A stretch of DNA of 64,000 bases from Streptomyces sp. NBC_01669 (lineage in GTDB: Bacteria > Actinomycetota > Actinomycetes > Streptomycetales > Streptomycetaceae), in contig NZ_JAPEQG010000001.1 of NCBI RefSeq assembly GCF_026339735.1, forward strand, positions 3,410,001-3,474,000, in the 5' to 3' direction. How positions within the stretch are numbered: the stretch's first letter is position 1; the number at the start of each line of letters is the position of its first letter. The translations under genes were made by a program, and so were the position numbers. Below the pieces are notes generated by a model. It was not told the DNA's origin. It made no database searches and worked only from the letters and a program-made list of their open reading frames with translations. Below, one piece after another: positions 33,184 through 41,588 of this stretch.

Positions 33184-34056
33184 ATGCGAAGCGGTGCGCT
33201 CAGGCTGGGGCAGCGCGAATTCGGGGCGCACGAGCCAGTGATCATGGCGATCGTGAACCGTACTCCGGATTCCTTCTACGACCAGGGCGCGACCTTCCGC
33301 GACGAGCCCGCGCTCGCCCGGGTCGAGCAGGCTGTCGCCGACGGCGCAGCGATCATCGACATCGGCGGGGTGAAGGCCGGTCCCGGCGAGGAGGTGACCG
33401 CCGCGGAGGAGGCCCGCCGCACCGTAGGGTTCGTCGCCGAGGTGCGGCGGCGTCACCCCGGTGTGGTGATCAGCGTCGACACCTGGCGCCACGAGGTCGG
33501 TGAGGCGGTCTGCGAGGCCGGTGCCGATGTGCTGAACGACGCGTGGGGCGGTGTCGATCCGAAGCTCGCGGAGGTGGCCGCGCGGTACGGAGCGGGGCTG
33601 GTGTGTACGCACGCGGGCGGAGCCGAACCGCGGACCCGGCCGCACCGGATCGCGTACGACGACGTGATGGCGGACATCCTGCGGGTGACGGTGGGGCTGG
33701 CCGAGCGGGCCGTGGAGCTCGGGGTCAGGCCGGACGGCATCATGATCGACCCCGGTCATGACTTCGGGAAGAACACCCGGCACTCCCTGGAGGCGACGCG
33801 TCGCCTCGGTGAGATGGCGGAGACCGGCTGGCCCGTCCTCGTATCGCTGTCCAACAAGGACTTCGTCGGGGAGACGCTCGACCGGCCCGTGAAGGAACGG
33901 GTGATCGGGACGCTGGCGACGACCGCGGTCTCGGCGTGGCTGGGCGCGCAGGTCTACCGGGTGCACGAGGTGGCGGAGACGCGGCAGGTGCTGGACATGG
34001 TGGCGTCGATCGCGGGGCACCGGGAGCCGGCGGTGGCCCGGCGCGGGCTGGCGTAG
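33184..34056 (+). CDS. Dihydropteroate synthase-like protein (FolP2 type)
   Basis: A 290-residue TIM-barrel protein of the DHPS family. The first pterin-site motif is present (MAIVNRTPDSFYDQG). The second, normally DIGGESTRPG, reads DIGGVKAGPG here, lacking the Ser-Thr-Arg of the sulfonamide/pABA loop. The DPGHDFGK motif is kept, and the usual SRK near the end is replaced by the FVGETLDRP segment. This divergent set is what I recall for mycobacterial FolP2, reported not to have DHPS activity. The neighbours (DivIVA-like, tag, LOG protein, dapE) are also those of mycobacterial folP2. So folate synthesis should not be assumed. Confidence 0.9.
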   Translation: MRSGALRLGQREFGAHEPVIMAIVNRTPDSFYDQGATFRDEPALARVEQAVADGAAIIDIGGVKAGPGEEVTAAEEARRTVGFVAEVRRRHPGVVISVDTWRHEVGEAVCEAGADVLNDAWGGVDPKLAEVAARYGAGLVCTHAGGAEPRTRPHRIAYDDVMADILRVTVGLAERAVELGVRPDGIMIDPGHDFGKNTRHSLEATRRLGEMAETGWPVLVSLSNKDFVGETLDRPVKERVIGTLATTAVSAWLGAQVYRVHEVAETRQVLDMVASIAGHREPAVARRGLA

Positions 34057-34144
34057 CGGCGGTGAGGCAGCGGGGCGGGCCGGGCGCGAGCCGGGGCCGG
34101 GGCGGCGGGGCCGCTGCGCGAGACGTGTCCCCTGCCCGCCCCTT

Positions 34145-34173
34145 CCCGATCCGGGGCACTGCCCCGGATCGGG
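34145..34173. terminator. Bidirectional terminator between FolP2-like and LOG genes
   Basis: A perfect 14-bp inverted repeat (34145-34158 with 34160-34173) with a single-base centre, lying in the gap between convergent genes. Confidence 0.85.
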
Positions 34174-34194
34174 CCCCTCAGTCACCGGAGGGAC

Positions 34195-34953
34195 TCACCG
34201 TGGCCAGCGGCCGACTTCCTTCGTGACGAGGTCGACCGCCTCGTGCACGTCGTCCGTGACGTGGAACAGCAGCAGGTCCCTCTCGGACGCCTTCCCCTGC
34301 GCCACCACCGTGTTCCGCAGCCAGTCCACCAGACCGCCCCAGTACGCGGTACCGAAGAGCACGATCGGGAAGCGGGTCACCTTGCCCGTCTGGACGAGGG
34401 TGAGCGCCTCGAAGAGCTCGTCGAGTGTGCCGAGGCCGCCGGGCAGGACGACGAAGCCCTGCGCGTACTTCACGAACATCGTCTTGCGGACGAAGAAGTA
34501 GCGGAAGTTCACGCCGATGTCGACGTGCGGGTTGAGCCCGGACTCGAAGGGCAGCTCGATACCGAGGCCGACCGAGATGCCCCTCGCCTCCCGCGCCCCC
34601 TTGTTCGCCGCCTCCATCGCTCCGGGACCGCCCCCGGTGATCACCGCGAAACCGGCCTCGACCAGCGCCTTGCCGATCTGTACGCCCGCCTCGTAGTCCG
34701 GGCCGTCGGCCGGGCTGCGGGCCGAGCCGAAGACACTGATCGCGCTCGGCAGCTCGGCCAGCGCGCCGAAGCCCTCGACGAACTCCGACTGGATGCGCAT
34801 CACCCGCCAGGGATCGGTGTGCACCCACTCGGAATCGCCCTCGGAGTCCAGCAACCGCTGATCGGTGGTACCGGGCTGTACCTGTTCCCTGCGGCGCAGT
34901 ACCGGACCGAGCCGCTGCTCCTCGGGGACGTGAGCTTCTTCGGGGTTGCCCAT
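34195..34953 (-). CDS. TIGR00730 (LOG) family Rossmann-fold protein
   Basis: A 252-residue LOG-family protein. The nucleotide-binding motifs are GGGPGAMEAANKGA and PGGLGTLDELFEALTLVQTG, which matches the PGGxGTxxE signature of cytokinin-activating phosphoribohydrolases and related nucleotide nucleosidases. Active-site Arg and Glu residues are present. ATG at 34951-34953 with GGGAGCAGG upstream; a longer frame to 34983 begins with an Arg-rich leader containing that site. It follows dapE on the same strand after a short gap. The usual substrate is a nucleoside 5'-monophosphate; a biological role in Streptomyces is not known to me. Confidence 0.9.
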   Translation of the reverse strand: MGNPEEAHVPEEQRLGPVLRRREQVQPGTTDQRLLDSEGDSEWVHTDPWRVMRIQSEFVEGFGALAELPSAISVFGSARSPADGPDYEAGVQIGKALVEAGFAVITGGGPGAMEAANKGAREARGISVGLGIELPFESGLNPHVDIGVNFRYFFVRKTMFVKYAQGFVVLPGGLGTLDELFEALTLVQTGKVTRFPIVLFGTAYWGGLVDWLRNTVVAQGKASERDLLLFHVTDDVHEAVDLVTKEVGRWPR

Positions 34954-35046
34954 GACCTGCTCCCTCCGACGACGTGACGCCATGACGACGTGCTGTGTCA
35001 GGTCAGGGTAGATCTACGGAGGTTACGGGCGGGGGTATGCGATGGG

Positions 35047-36126
35047 TCAGCTGGTGAGCCAGGAGCGGAGCCGGTCCTCGCAGTAGGTGATCCGGTCGAC
35101 CGCGACGTGCTCGTTGCGCTTGTGCGCGAGGAGCGGGTCACCGGGCCCGTAGTTCACGGCGGGGACGCCCAGCTCGCCGAAGCGGGAGACGTCCGTCCAG
35201 CCGAACTTCGGCTGCGCGGTGCCGCCGACCGCCTCCATGAACGCCTTGGCCGCCGGGTGGGAGAGGCCGGGCATCGCCGCACCGGAGTGGTCGTCGACGG
35301 TGAACTCGACGACGCCGCAGTCCGCGAAGACCTCGTGGACGTGGGCGAGGGCGTCCTCGGGGCTGCGGTCGGGGGCGTACCGGTAGTTGACGACGACGGT
35401 GCAGGCGTCCGGGATGACGTTGTTGGCGACGCCGGCCTCGATGCGTACGGCGTTCAGGCCCTCGCGGTACTCCAGCCCGTCGATGACCGGCCGGCGCGGC
35501 TCGTAGGCGGCGAGGCGGGTGAGGATCGGGGCGGCGGCGTGGATGGCGTTGGACCCCATCCAGCTGCGCGCGGAGTGCGCCCGCTCCCCTTCCGTACGGA
35601 GAAAGACCCGCAGGGTGCCCTGGCAGCCGCCCTCGACCTGGGCGTCGGACGGTTCGAGGAGGACGGCGAAGTCGCCCGCCAGCCAGTCGGGGTGGGCGTC
35701 TGCGACATGGCCGAGCCCGTTGAGGTGCGCGGCGACTTCTTCGTTGTCGTAGAAGACGAAGGTGAGGTCGCGGTTGGGCTCGGGCACGGTCGCGGCGATC
35801 CGCAGCTGGACGGCGACGCCCGACTTCATGTCGGAGGTGCCGCAGCCCCAGAGCACGCCGTTCTCGTCGAGCCGGGACGGGACGTTGTCGGCGATCGGCA
35901 CGGTGTCGATGTGTCCGGCGAGTACGACGCGCTCGTCTCGGGCGAGGTTCGTCCGGGCCACGACGTTGTTGCCGTGCCGGTCGACGGTCAGGTGCGGGAG
36001 CGTGCGCAGGGCCGTCTCGATCGCGTCGGCCAGCTCCTTCTCGTCCCCGCTGACCGACGGGAAGTCGACGAGGCGGGCGGTGAGGGCCGGGCCGTCCAGG
36101 GTGAGGTCAAGGGTGCTTTCGGGCAT
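35047..36126 (-). CDS. dapE: Succinyl-diaminopimelate desuccinylase
   Basis: A 359-residue M20-family zinc hydrolase that removes succinate from N-succinyl-LL-diaminopimelate, a step in lysine and peptidoglycan precursor synthesis. Metal ligands are in VVLAGHIDTVPIADN (His, Asp), WGCGTSDMKSG (bridging Asp), FYDNEEVAAHLNGLG (catalytic Glu-Glu) and the C-terminal YGPGDPLLAHKRNEHV (His). ATG at 36124-36126. dapC, the aminotransferase of the same pathway, is 2 kb away, so both pathway genes are in this window. Confidence 0.93.
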   Translation of the reverse strand: MPESTLDLTLDGPALTARLVDFPSVSGDEKELADAIETALRTLPHLTVDRHGNNVVARTNLARDERVVLAGHIDTVPIADNVPSRLDENGVLWGCGTSDMKSGVAVQLRIAATVPEPNRDLTFVFYDNEEVAAHLNGLGHVADAHPDWLAGDFAVLLEPSDAQVEGGCQGTLRVFLRTEGERAHSARSWMGSNAIHAAAPILTRLAAYEPRRPVIDGLEYREGLNAVRIEAGVANNVIPDACTVVVNYRYAPDRSPEDALAHVHEVFADCGVVEFTVDDHSGAAMPGLSHPAAKAFMEAVGGTAQPKFGWTDVSRFGELGVPAVNYGPGDPLLAHKRNEHVAVDRITYCEDRLRSWLTS

Positions 36127-36293
36127 GGCCCCGACCCTAAGGCCTGTCCGGCCCCGATCCGCCGGACGGGCCCGGGGACTTCCTTGCGGACCGGGCCGGA
36201 CCGGGGACCCCGCGAGCCCGGCAGGATCCGGAGGAAAAGTCCCTGAGGGACATCGCCGTCGGCCCCGGTCGGGCCCTCCAGTACCGTGGGCGC

Positions 36294-37235
36294 GTGCCCC
36301 GGACCGCCTCCTCCGCCCGCCGACACACCGGCCGCAGCCGCCTCTTCCGTATCGCGGCGGCTTTTGCCGTGCTCGTGGCCCTGGCCGGCTATCTGACCGT
36401 TCAGTACATCTCGGGCAACAAGGGCGTCGAGCGGTGCACCGTGCAGTCCGCCGACGGTTCGGCGGGCCGGGGACGTACGTACCGGTTGAGCCTGGAGCAG
36501 GCCGCGAACGCCGCGACGATCTCCGCGGTCGGCACCACGCGCGGGATGCCTGAGCGTGCGGTGACGATCGCGTTGGCGACGGCGTTGCAGGAGTCCGGGC
36601 TGCGCAATATCGAGCACGGCGACCGGGACTCGCTGGGGCTGTTCCAGCAGCGCCCCTCGCAGGGCTGGGGCACCGAGAAGCAGATCCTGGACCCGGTCTA
36701 CTCGGCCGGGAAGTTCTACCAGCATCTGGCCGAGGTCCCCGGTTACTCGCGGCTGCCGCTGACGGTCGCCGCGCAGCGGGTGCAGCGCAGCGGTTTCCCG
36801 CAGGCGTACGCGAAGCACGAGCCGGATGCCGCGCTGCTGTCCGCCGCGCTGACCGGCCGTACGCCCGCCGCGCTGACCTGCACGCCGACGCAGACGGCGG
36901 CGGGGCCCGCCGATGCGGCAAAGGTGCGGTCGGCGCTGGTACGGGCCTTCGGCAAGGGTGTGCTGCCCTCCTCGGGCAAGGCGGGCGACGGCGCGGCGGG
37001 CGGGGCGGCGGCTGCGGGCACGGTCTCGGTGCCGGTGAAGGCGGCACGGACCGCCGGGGACGGCGGCAAGGCGCAGCGCGGCTGGGAGCTCGCGCACTGG
37101 GCGGTGGCGCAGGCCGAATCACTGGGCATCGACGAGGTCGCGTACGCGGGCCGGGTATGGAGCACCGGGTCGGGCTGGCGGACGGACCGTGCGGAATCAG
37201 GCACCACGCAGGTACGCATGCGACTCGTTCACTAG
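36294..37235 (+). CDS. Secreted lysozyme-like protein (often annotated heavy metal transporter)
   Basis: A 313-residue protein with an N-terminal membrane anchor or signal (RLFRIAAAFAVLVALAGYLT) and an extracytoplasmic domain. ALATALQESGLRNIEHGDRD followed by SLGLFQQRPSQGWGT is a lysozyme/transglycosylase-like motif, with Glu as candidate catalytic acid and the SLGLFQQR loop. The C-terminal part is Ala/Gly rich and then has a second small segment (WELAHWAVAQAESLGIDEVA). GTG at 36294. The common database label heavy metal transporter seems unfounded from sequence. Cell-wall cleavage is inferred. Confidence 0.85.
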   Translation: MPRTASSARRHTGRSRLFRIAAAFAVLVALAGYLTVQYISGNKGVERCTVQSADGSAGRGRTYRLSLEQAANAATISAVGTTRGMPERAVTIALATALQESGLRNIEHGDRDSLGLFQQRPSQGWGTEKQILDPVYSAGKFYQHLAEVPGYSRLPLTVAAQRVQRSGFPQAYAKHEPDAALLSAALTGRTPAALTCTPTQTAAGPADAAKVRSALVRAFGKGVLPSSGKAGDGAAGGAAAAGTVSVPVKAARTAGDGGKAQRGWELAHWAVAQAESLGIDEVAYAGRVWSTGSGWRTDRAESGTTQVRMRLVH

Positions 37236-37412
37236 TACGAAGGATCCCTCGTAGGGGCCATCCAGCCCGTCGGGAAGCTGCCGCCGCCACACACCTCCGG
37301 CAGTCTCCACTTCATACACCAATTCCCTTGCGGGAAAAGGGAAGTGACGACTCACCCGGCCTTTGGGGAATGCAATGTTTGCCCGGGTTCCTCCGTTGCG
37401 GATTATGTGACG
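37197..37412 (-). CDS. Possible small hypothetical protein
   Basis: A reading frame of about 72 codons (MRHIIRNGGTRANIAFPKGR ... VNESHAYLRGA) that overlaps the end of the lysozyme-like gene by about 39 bases. Its third positions are less G/C-rich than its neighbours. Its predicted strands (ARELVYEVETAGGVWRRQLP) look protein-like. There is no clear ribosome binding site. It may be real or an accident of the promoter region for the next gene. Confidence 0.3.
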   Translation of the reverse strand, partial: RHIIRNGGTRANIAFPKGRVSRHFPFPARELVYEVETAGGVWRRQLPDGLDGPYEGSFVLVNESHAYLRGA

Positions 37413-37520
37413 CATTACCGACTCTTTACTTCGGTCCACCGCAACCTCCCCCGCCCCCACGACGGTTGTCACTGCGTCCGATCAACGGACAGACAGATTC
37501 AACCCCGTCGAAGGAGCATC

Positions 37521-37982
37521 ATGTCCCTCCCCCTGACCCGTCGGATCGCCCGTGCCGCGCTGCTGATCGCGGCGGGTGCAGCCCCCGTGGTCGGTGCGGC
37601 CGGCGCCGCAGGTGCCGCGGAGCTCCCGCAGGCCCCGGAGCTCGGCGGTCTGACGACCGTCGACGGCGCCGGTCTCGGCAAGACCGTCGACAGCGCATCC
37701 GAGCAGGGCGCCAAGGTCGCGGGCGCCACCGGCGGCAAGATCGTCGGGACGGCCGTCCCGGCCGCGGGCAGGACCGTCGGCAGCACGGGCAGCAAGGCCG
37801 CCCCCGCGGCACAGAAGGTCGCCGGCGAGGCGGCGGGCAACGCCGGTGAGCTGGTCGGCGGGGCCACCGGTGCGGCGACCAAGGGCAGTCTGCCGACCGG
37901 CGGTCTCGCCGGTGGCGGTCTGCCGGCGCCGCAGGGCCTCCCCACCCAGGGTCTGCCCACCCAGGGCCTGCCGATCGGCTGA
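37521..37982 (+). CDS. Small secreted Ala/Gly-rich protein
   Basis: A 153-residue exported protein. The signal peptide is RRIARAALLIAAGAAPVVGA with cleavage near AGAAEL. The mature chain is low complexity (Ala, Gly, Thr, Lys) without Cys, and ends with a tandem GLPTQGLPTQGLPIG. ATG at 37521 with GAAGGAG upstream. Similar short Streptomyces proteins are annotated ATP-binding protein without evidence. Its stop lies in the left arm of an 80-bp palindrome shared with convergent dapC. Confidence 0.85.
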   Translation: MSLPLTRRIARAALLIAAGAAPVVGAAGAAGAAELPQAPELGGLTTVDGAGLGKTVDSASEQGAKVAGATGGKIVGTAVPAAGRTVGSTGSKAAPAAQKVAGEAAGNAGELVGGATGAATKGSLPTGGLAGGGLPAPQGLPTQGLPTQGLPIG

Positions 37983-38058
37983 CTCGGTACCGGACATGCG
38001 CGAGGGCCTCGGGAATGCGCATTCCCGAGGCCCTCGCGCATGTCCGGTACCGAGTCAG
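37979..38058. terminator. 80-bp perfect palindrome containing both stop codons of convergent genes
   Basis: The sequence reads identically on both strands from 37979 to 38058 (40-bp arms, no spacer; centre gaatgc/gcattc). The stop of the secreted protein (TGA 37980-37982) and of dapC (TGA, complement of 38055-38057) sit at mirror positions near its two ends. It must act as a bidirectional terminator; its length and perfection are exceptional. Confidence 0.95.
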
Positions 38059-39152
38059 GACAGCCGCTTGACCGCGGCTGCCACACGCTCGTCCGTCGCC
38101 GTGAACGCCACCCGCACGAAGTGGTCGCCCGCCGGTCCGTAGAAGTCGCCCGGCGCCACCAGGATCCCGAGCTCCGCAAGGTACGCCACGGTGTCCCAGC
38201 AGGGTTCGTCGCGGGTCGCCCACAGGTAGAGGCTCGCCTCGCTGTGCTCGATCCGGAAGCCGTGGGCCTCCAGCGCCGCCCGCAGCGCGGTGCGCCGGTC
38301 CGCGTACCGGGTCCGCTGCTCGGCCACGTGCGTGTCGTCGCCGAGCGCCGCGACGGTGGCGGCCTGGACCGGGGCGGGCGTCATCATCCCGCCGTGCTTG
38401 CGGATCAGCAGCAGTTCGCCGAGGACGGCCGCGTCGCCCGCGATGAACGCCGCACGGTATCCGGCGAGGTTGGAGCGCTTGGAGAGGGAGTGGACGGCGA
38501 CGATGCCCTCGTACGTGCCGCCGCAGACGTCGGGGTGGAGCACGGAGACCGGTTCGGCCTCCCAGCCGAGCTCCAGGTAGCACTCGTCGCTGAAGACGAG
38601 CACGTCGTGCTCGCGCGCCCAGGCGACGATCCGGATCAACTCGTCCTTGGACAGGACCCGGCCGGTGGGGTTGGACGGCGAGTTCAGCCAGAGCAGCTTG
38701 AGTCCGGCCGGGTCGAGCTCGGTGGGGTCGTCGTAGACGACGGGCTCGGCGCCGCAGAGCCGGGCACCCACCTCGTACGTCGGGTAGGCGAGCCGCGGGT
38801 ACGCCACCTTGTCGCCCGCACCGAGGCCGAGCTGGGTCGGCAGCCAGGCGACGAGCTCCTTGGAGCCGACGACCGGCAGCACGTTCTCGTGCGCCACGGA
38901 GACCGCGCCGAGCCTCCGCTCCACCCAGCCGGTGAGGGCGTCGCGGAGTTCGGTCGTCCCCCACACCGTCGGATAGCCGGGGCTGTCCGCGGCGGCGACG
39001 AGCGCCTTCCGGATCAGCTCCGGCACCGGGTCGACGGGCGTGCCGACGGAAAGATCGACGATGCCGTCCGGGTGGGCCGCAGCGGTCGACTTGTAGGGCG
39101 CGAGCTTGTCCCAGGGGAAGACCGGGAGGCGGGAGGAGACTGCTGCGGACAC
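38055..39152 (-). CDS. dapC: N-succinyldiaminopimelate aminotransferase
   Basis: A 365-residue fold-type I PLP aminotransferase. SPGYPTVWGTTELRDALTGW is the usual N-terminal PLP-phosphate region, WLNSPSNPTGRVLS the substrate-binding motif, FSDECYLELGW the Asp-x-x-Tyr that holds the pyridine ring, and SLSKRSNLAGYRAAF the PLP lysine (SLSKRSN). This matches actinobacterial DapC, which makes N-succinyl-LL-diaminopimelate for lysine synthesis. GTG at 39150-39152 gives the family length; the frame is open further upstream. The ferredoxin gene lies just upstream, an order also seen in mycobacteria. Confidence 0.93.
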   Translation of the reverse strand: MSAAVSSRLPVFPWDKLAPYKSTAAAHPDGIVDLSVGTPVDPVPELIRKALVAAADSPGYPTVWGTTELRDALTGWVERRLGAVSVAHENVLPVVGSKELVAWLPTQLGLGAGDKVAYPRLAYPTYEVGARLCGAEPVVYDDPTELDPAGLKLLWLNSPSNPTGRVLSKDELIRIVAWAREHDVLVFSDECYLELGWEAEPVSVLHPDVCGGTYEGIVAVHSLSKRSNLAGYRAAFIAGDAAVLGELLLIRKHGGMMTPAPVQAATVAALGDDTHVAEQRTRYADRRTALRAALEAHGFRIEHSEASLYLWATRDEPCWDTVAYLAELGILVAPGDFYGPAGDHFVRVAFTATDERVAAAVKRLS

Positions 39153-39243
39153 GGCTCTCTGCTTTCTCGTACGAGGGTGACGAGGTGGTTCGGGTGGTTC
39201 GTACGGCGCCGGGTCTGCCTGCGGCCCGGACCGGAAAACACCT

Positions 39244-39276
39244 CGGTCCCGCACGGTGACGAGCCGTACGGGACCG
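39244..39276 (-). terminator. Terminator after the ferredoxin gene
   Basis: A 13-bp inverted repeat with one mismatch (39244-39256 with 39264-39276), 26 bases after the ferredoxin stop and before dapC. Confidence 0.7.
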
Positions 39277-39301
39277 GGGCGGCGCACGTGCTGGCCGCTG
39301 A

Positions 39302-39622
39302 TTACTGGTTCTGCGGCGGCAATGCTGCGATGAACGGGTGGTCACGCTCGATCAGACCCAGCTTGGAGGCACCACCGGGCGAACCGAGGTCGTCGAAGAA
39401 CTCGACGTTCGCCTTGTAGTAGTCCTTCCACTCCTCCGGGGTGTCGTCCTCGTAGAAGATCGCCTCGACCGGGCAGACCGGCTCACAGGCTCCACAGTCG
39501 ACGCATTCGTCCGGGTGGATGTACAAGGACCGCTGGCCCTCGTAGATGCAGTCGACGGGGCACTCTTCGATGCAGGCCTTGTCCTTGACGTCGACACAAG
39601 GCTGCGCGATGACGTAGGTCAC
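39302..39622 (-). CDS. fdxA: Ferredoxin (7Fe, FdxA/FdxC type)
   Basis: A 106-residue bacterial ferredoxin. The N-terminal cluster motif is AQPCVDVKDKACIEECPVDC, a 3Fe-4S/4Fe-4S arrangement in which one Cys of the first cluster is spaced as in 7Fe ferredoxins. The second motif is CVDCGACEPVCPVEAIF. A C-terminal extension (DDTPEEWKDYYKANVEFFDD) is typical of the actinobacterial type. GTG at 39620-39622 with AGGAGG nine bases upstream. It transfers electrons in the cytoplasm; its partner is unknown. Confidence 0.95.
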   Translation of the reverse strand: MTYVIAQPCVDVKDKACIEECPVDCIYEGQRSLYIHPDECVDCGACEPVCPVEAIFYEDDTPEEWKDYYKANVEFFDDLGSPGGASKLGLIERDHPFIAALPPQNQ

Positions 39623-39739
39623 GCTGTCGTTCCTCCTCGGTAGGGCGTTGGCTCTCGCGCGGGAGCGCGGCGTCGTCGATGCCCGCACCTAGTATCTCCG
39701 TTCCTGGGCACGAACCGAACAGGAGGGGCGGAGAGAGCT

Positions 39740-40741
39740 GTGGAATTCACCATCGGCGGACGGGCTGAGGTCCGGATTACCCCGGCTGACGTGGGCAAAC
39801 GGGTATCAGTCCGACGTCGTTCGGAAGGCGGCGCGGCGGGCTGGAAATTCACCGACACCGTAGGGGTTCTCACATCCTGGAACAACCATGTGCTGTCGAT
39901 CACACCGAAGAGCGGTGAATCCGTCCACATCGCGGAATCCTCGCTGGTGGCGGGCAAGGTCGTCCCCTCCGCGCCGGCCCGGCGCCGGGGCCCGTCGGCC
40001 ACGTTCGCGGAACTCGCCCACGTCTGTGCCCGCGCCTGGCAGCCGGTGGAGAGCGAACCGCTCGGCGACTGGCAGCTGCGCGCGGCGGAGGGCTTCACCC
40101 GGCGCGCCAACTCCGTGCTGCCGCTCGGCGACCCCGGGGTGCCGCTCGACGAGGCGCTCGCGCGGGTGGAGCGCTGGTACGAGGACCGCGGGCTGCCCGC
40201 CTACATCCAGACCGCGACAGGCGCGGAGGGCACACAGGAGAATCTGTGCGCGGAGCTGGAGGAGCACGGGTGGCGGCGCGAAGTCACGGCGCAGGTGCGG
40301 ATCGCGGCTCTGGCGCCGATCGGCGATCTGGACGCCGACGTCGCGCGGGTGCGGCTGAGCCGGGGGATCGACGAGGCGTGGCTCTCCCGGTACCAGCGCT
40401 TCGACACTCCGGGCCCGCATGTACTGAAGGTGCTGGGCAGCGGGCCCTCGGTGTGGTTCGCGACCGTGCCGGGTGACGCGGCGGGCGACGCGCCTGCCGC
40501 GATCGGACGGTGTGTCGTGGACGGGCGCTGGGCGGGCTTCATGGCCGTCGAGGTCGATGCCGCGTACCGGCGGCGGGGCCTGGCCTCCGCCGTCATGACC
40601 GCACTGGCCCGGCAGGCGCTGGACGAGGGTGCGTCGGCGGCGTGGCTGCAGGTGGAGGCGGAGAATGAGGGGGCACGTGCGCTGTACGACCGGATGGGGT
40701 TCGTGACCCATCACCTGTACCACCACTTCCGGTCCGCGTAG
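39740..40741 (+). CDS. GNAT-family N-acetyltransferase
   Basis: A 333-residue protein with an N-terminal SH3-like small domain (EFTIGGRAEVRITPADVGKR) and a C-terminal GNAT domain. The acetyl-CoA motif is VDAAYRRRGLASAVMTALAR (R/Q-x-x-G-x-A form), then WLQVEAENEGARALYDRMGF as the usual last strand and helix. GTG at 39740. It runs into the transglutaminase-like gene 11 bases later and is likely co-transcribed. Acceptor unknown. It is divergent from the ferredoxin gene. Confidence 0.9.
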   Translation: MEFTIGGRAEVRITPADVGKRVSVRRRSEGGAAGWKFTDTVGVLTSWNNHVLSITPKSGESVHIAESSLVAGKVVPSAPARRRGPSATFAELAHVCARAWQPVESEPLGDWQLRAAEGFTRRANSVLPLGDPGVPLDEALARVERWYEDRGLPAYIQTATGAEGTQENLCAELEEHGWRREVTAQVRIAALAPIGDLDADVARVRLSRGIDEAWLSRYQRFDTPGPHVLKVLGSGPSVWFATVPGDAAGDAPAAIGRCVVDGRWAGFMAVEVDAAYRRRGLASAVMTALARQALDEGASAAWLQVEAENEGARALYDRMGFVTHHLYHHFRSA

Positions 40742-40751
40742 GGGCAGGAGC

Positions 40752-41588
40752 ATGTCCCCCATGAACCCAGGGCTGAACCCACGGCAGCAGTTCGCCGAGG
40801 AGGCCCGCGCCGAACGCCCGGACCTCGCGCTGCTCTGCCTGCTGCTGGCCGCGGAGGCCGACCCGGCGCTGGACGCCGACGGGATCGACGCTGCGCAGAT
40901 CGAACTGGACCGGCTGGCGGGACTGCTTCCGTACGGGGTGCGGGGCGGACGCGCCTGGGCCTCGGCACTGGCCGAACTGCTCGGCGAGCGGTGCGGGTTC
41001 GTGGGCTCGTCGACGGACTACCAGCGGCTGCAGTCGTCGCTTCTGCACGAGGTGTTGCGGCGCAGGCGCGGGCTCCCGATCCTGCTGTCGGTGGTGTGGA
41101 TCGAGGTGGCGCGGCGGGCGGGCGCTCCGGTGTACGGGGTGGCGCTGCCGGGTCATTTCGTCGTCGGGTTCGGCGATCCGGCGGAACAGGTGCTGGCCGA
41201 CCCGTTCGCCGGCGGCAGGCCGATGACCGACCAGGACGCGGAGTTGCTGGTGACGGGGGCGACCGGGGCACCGCTCGAGCCGTCGATGCTGGTGCCGGCC
41301 CGACCGCTGGAGATCGTGCTGCGGATCCTGAACAACATCAGGGCGTGGGCGGCGGCCCGCCCGGAGTGCACACGTGTGGCGCTGTGGGCGGTGGAACTGT
41401 CGCTGCTGCTGCCCTCGCATCCGGCGCGGCTGCGCTACGAGCGGGCGCAGCTGCTCGTACAGAGCGGGGAGTTCCTTCGCGGGGCGGAGGAGATGGAGGA
41501 GTACGCGGAGCTGGTGGAAGTGGTGGAGCCGGCGGCGGCGGAGATGGTTCGGGGGCGGGCACGGGCGGCGCGGGCCTTGCTGAATTAG
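40752..41588 (+). CDS. SirB1/transglutaminase-like family protein
   Basis: A 278-residue protein of the SirB1 N-terminal (transglutaminase-like) type. The conserved block is RLQSSLLHEVLRRRRGLPIL, then LSVVWIEVARRAGAPVYGVA and LPGHFVVGF with the conserved His and Gly; the usual Cys of true transglutaminases is not visible. The C-terminal part is a tetratricopeptide-like helical region (RILNNIRAWAAARPECTRVA). ATG at 40752 with GGCAGGAGC upstream. It follows the acetyltransferase with no terminator between. Molecular function unknown. Confidence 0.88.
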   Translation: MSPMNPGLNPRQQFAEEARAERPDLALLCLLLAAEADPALDADGIDAAQIELDRLAGLLPYGVRGGRAWASALAELLGERCGFVGSSTDYQRLQSSLLHEVLRRRRGLPILLSVVWIEVARRAGAPVYGVALPGHFVVGFGDPAEQVLADPFAGGRPMTDQDAELLVTGATGAPLEPSMLVPARPLEIVLRILNNIRAWAAARPECTRVALWAVELSLLLPSHPARLRYERAQLLVQSGEFLRGAEEMEEYAELVEVVEPAAAEMVRGRARAARALLN

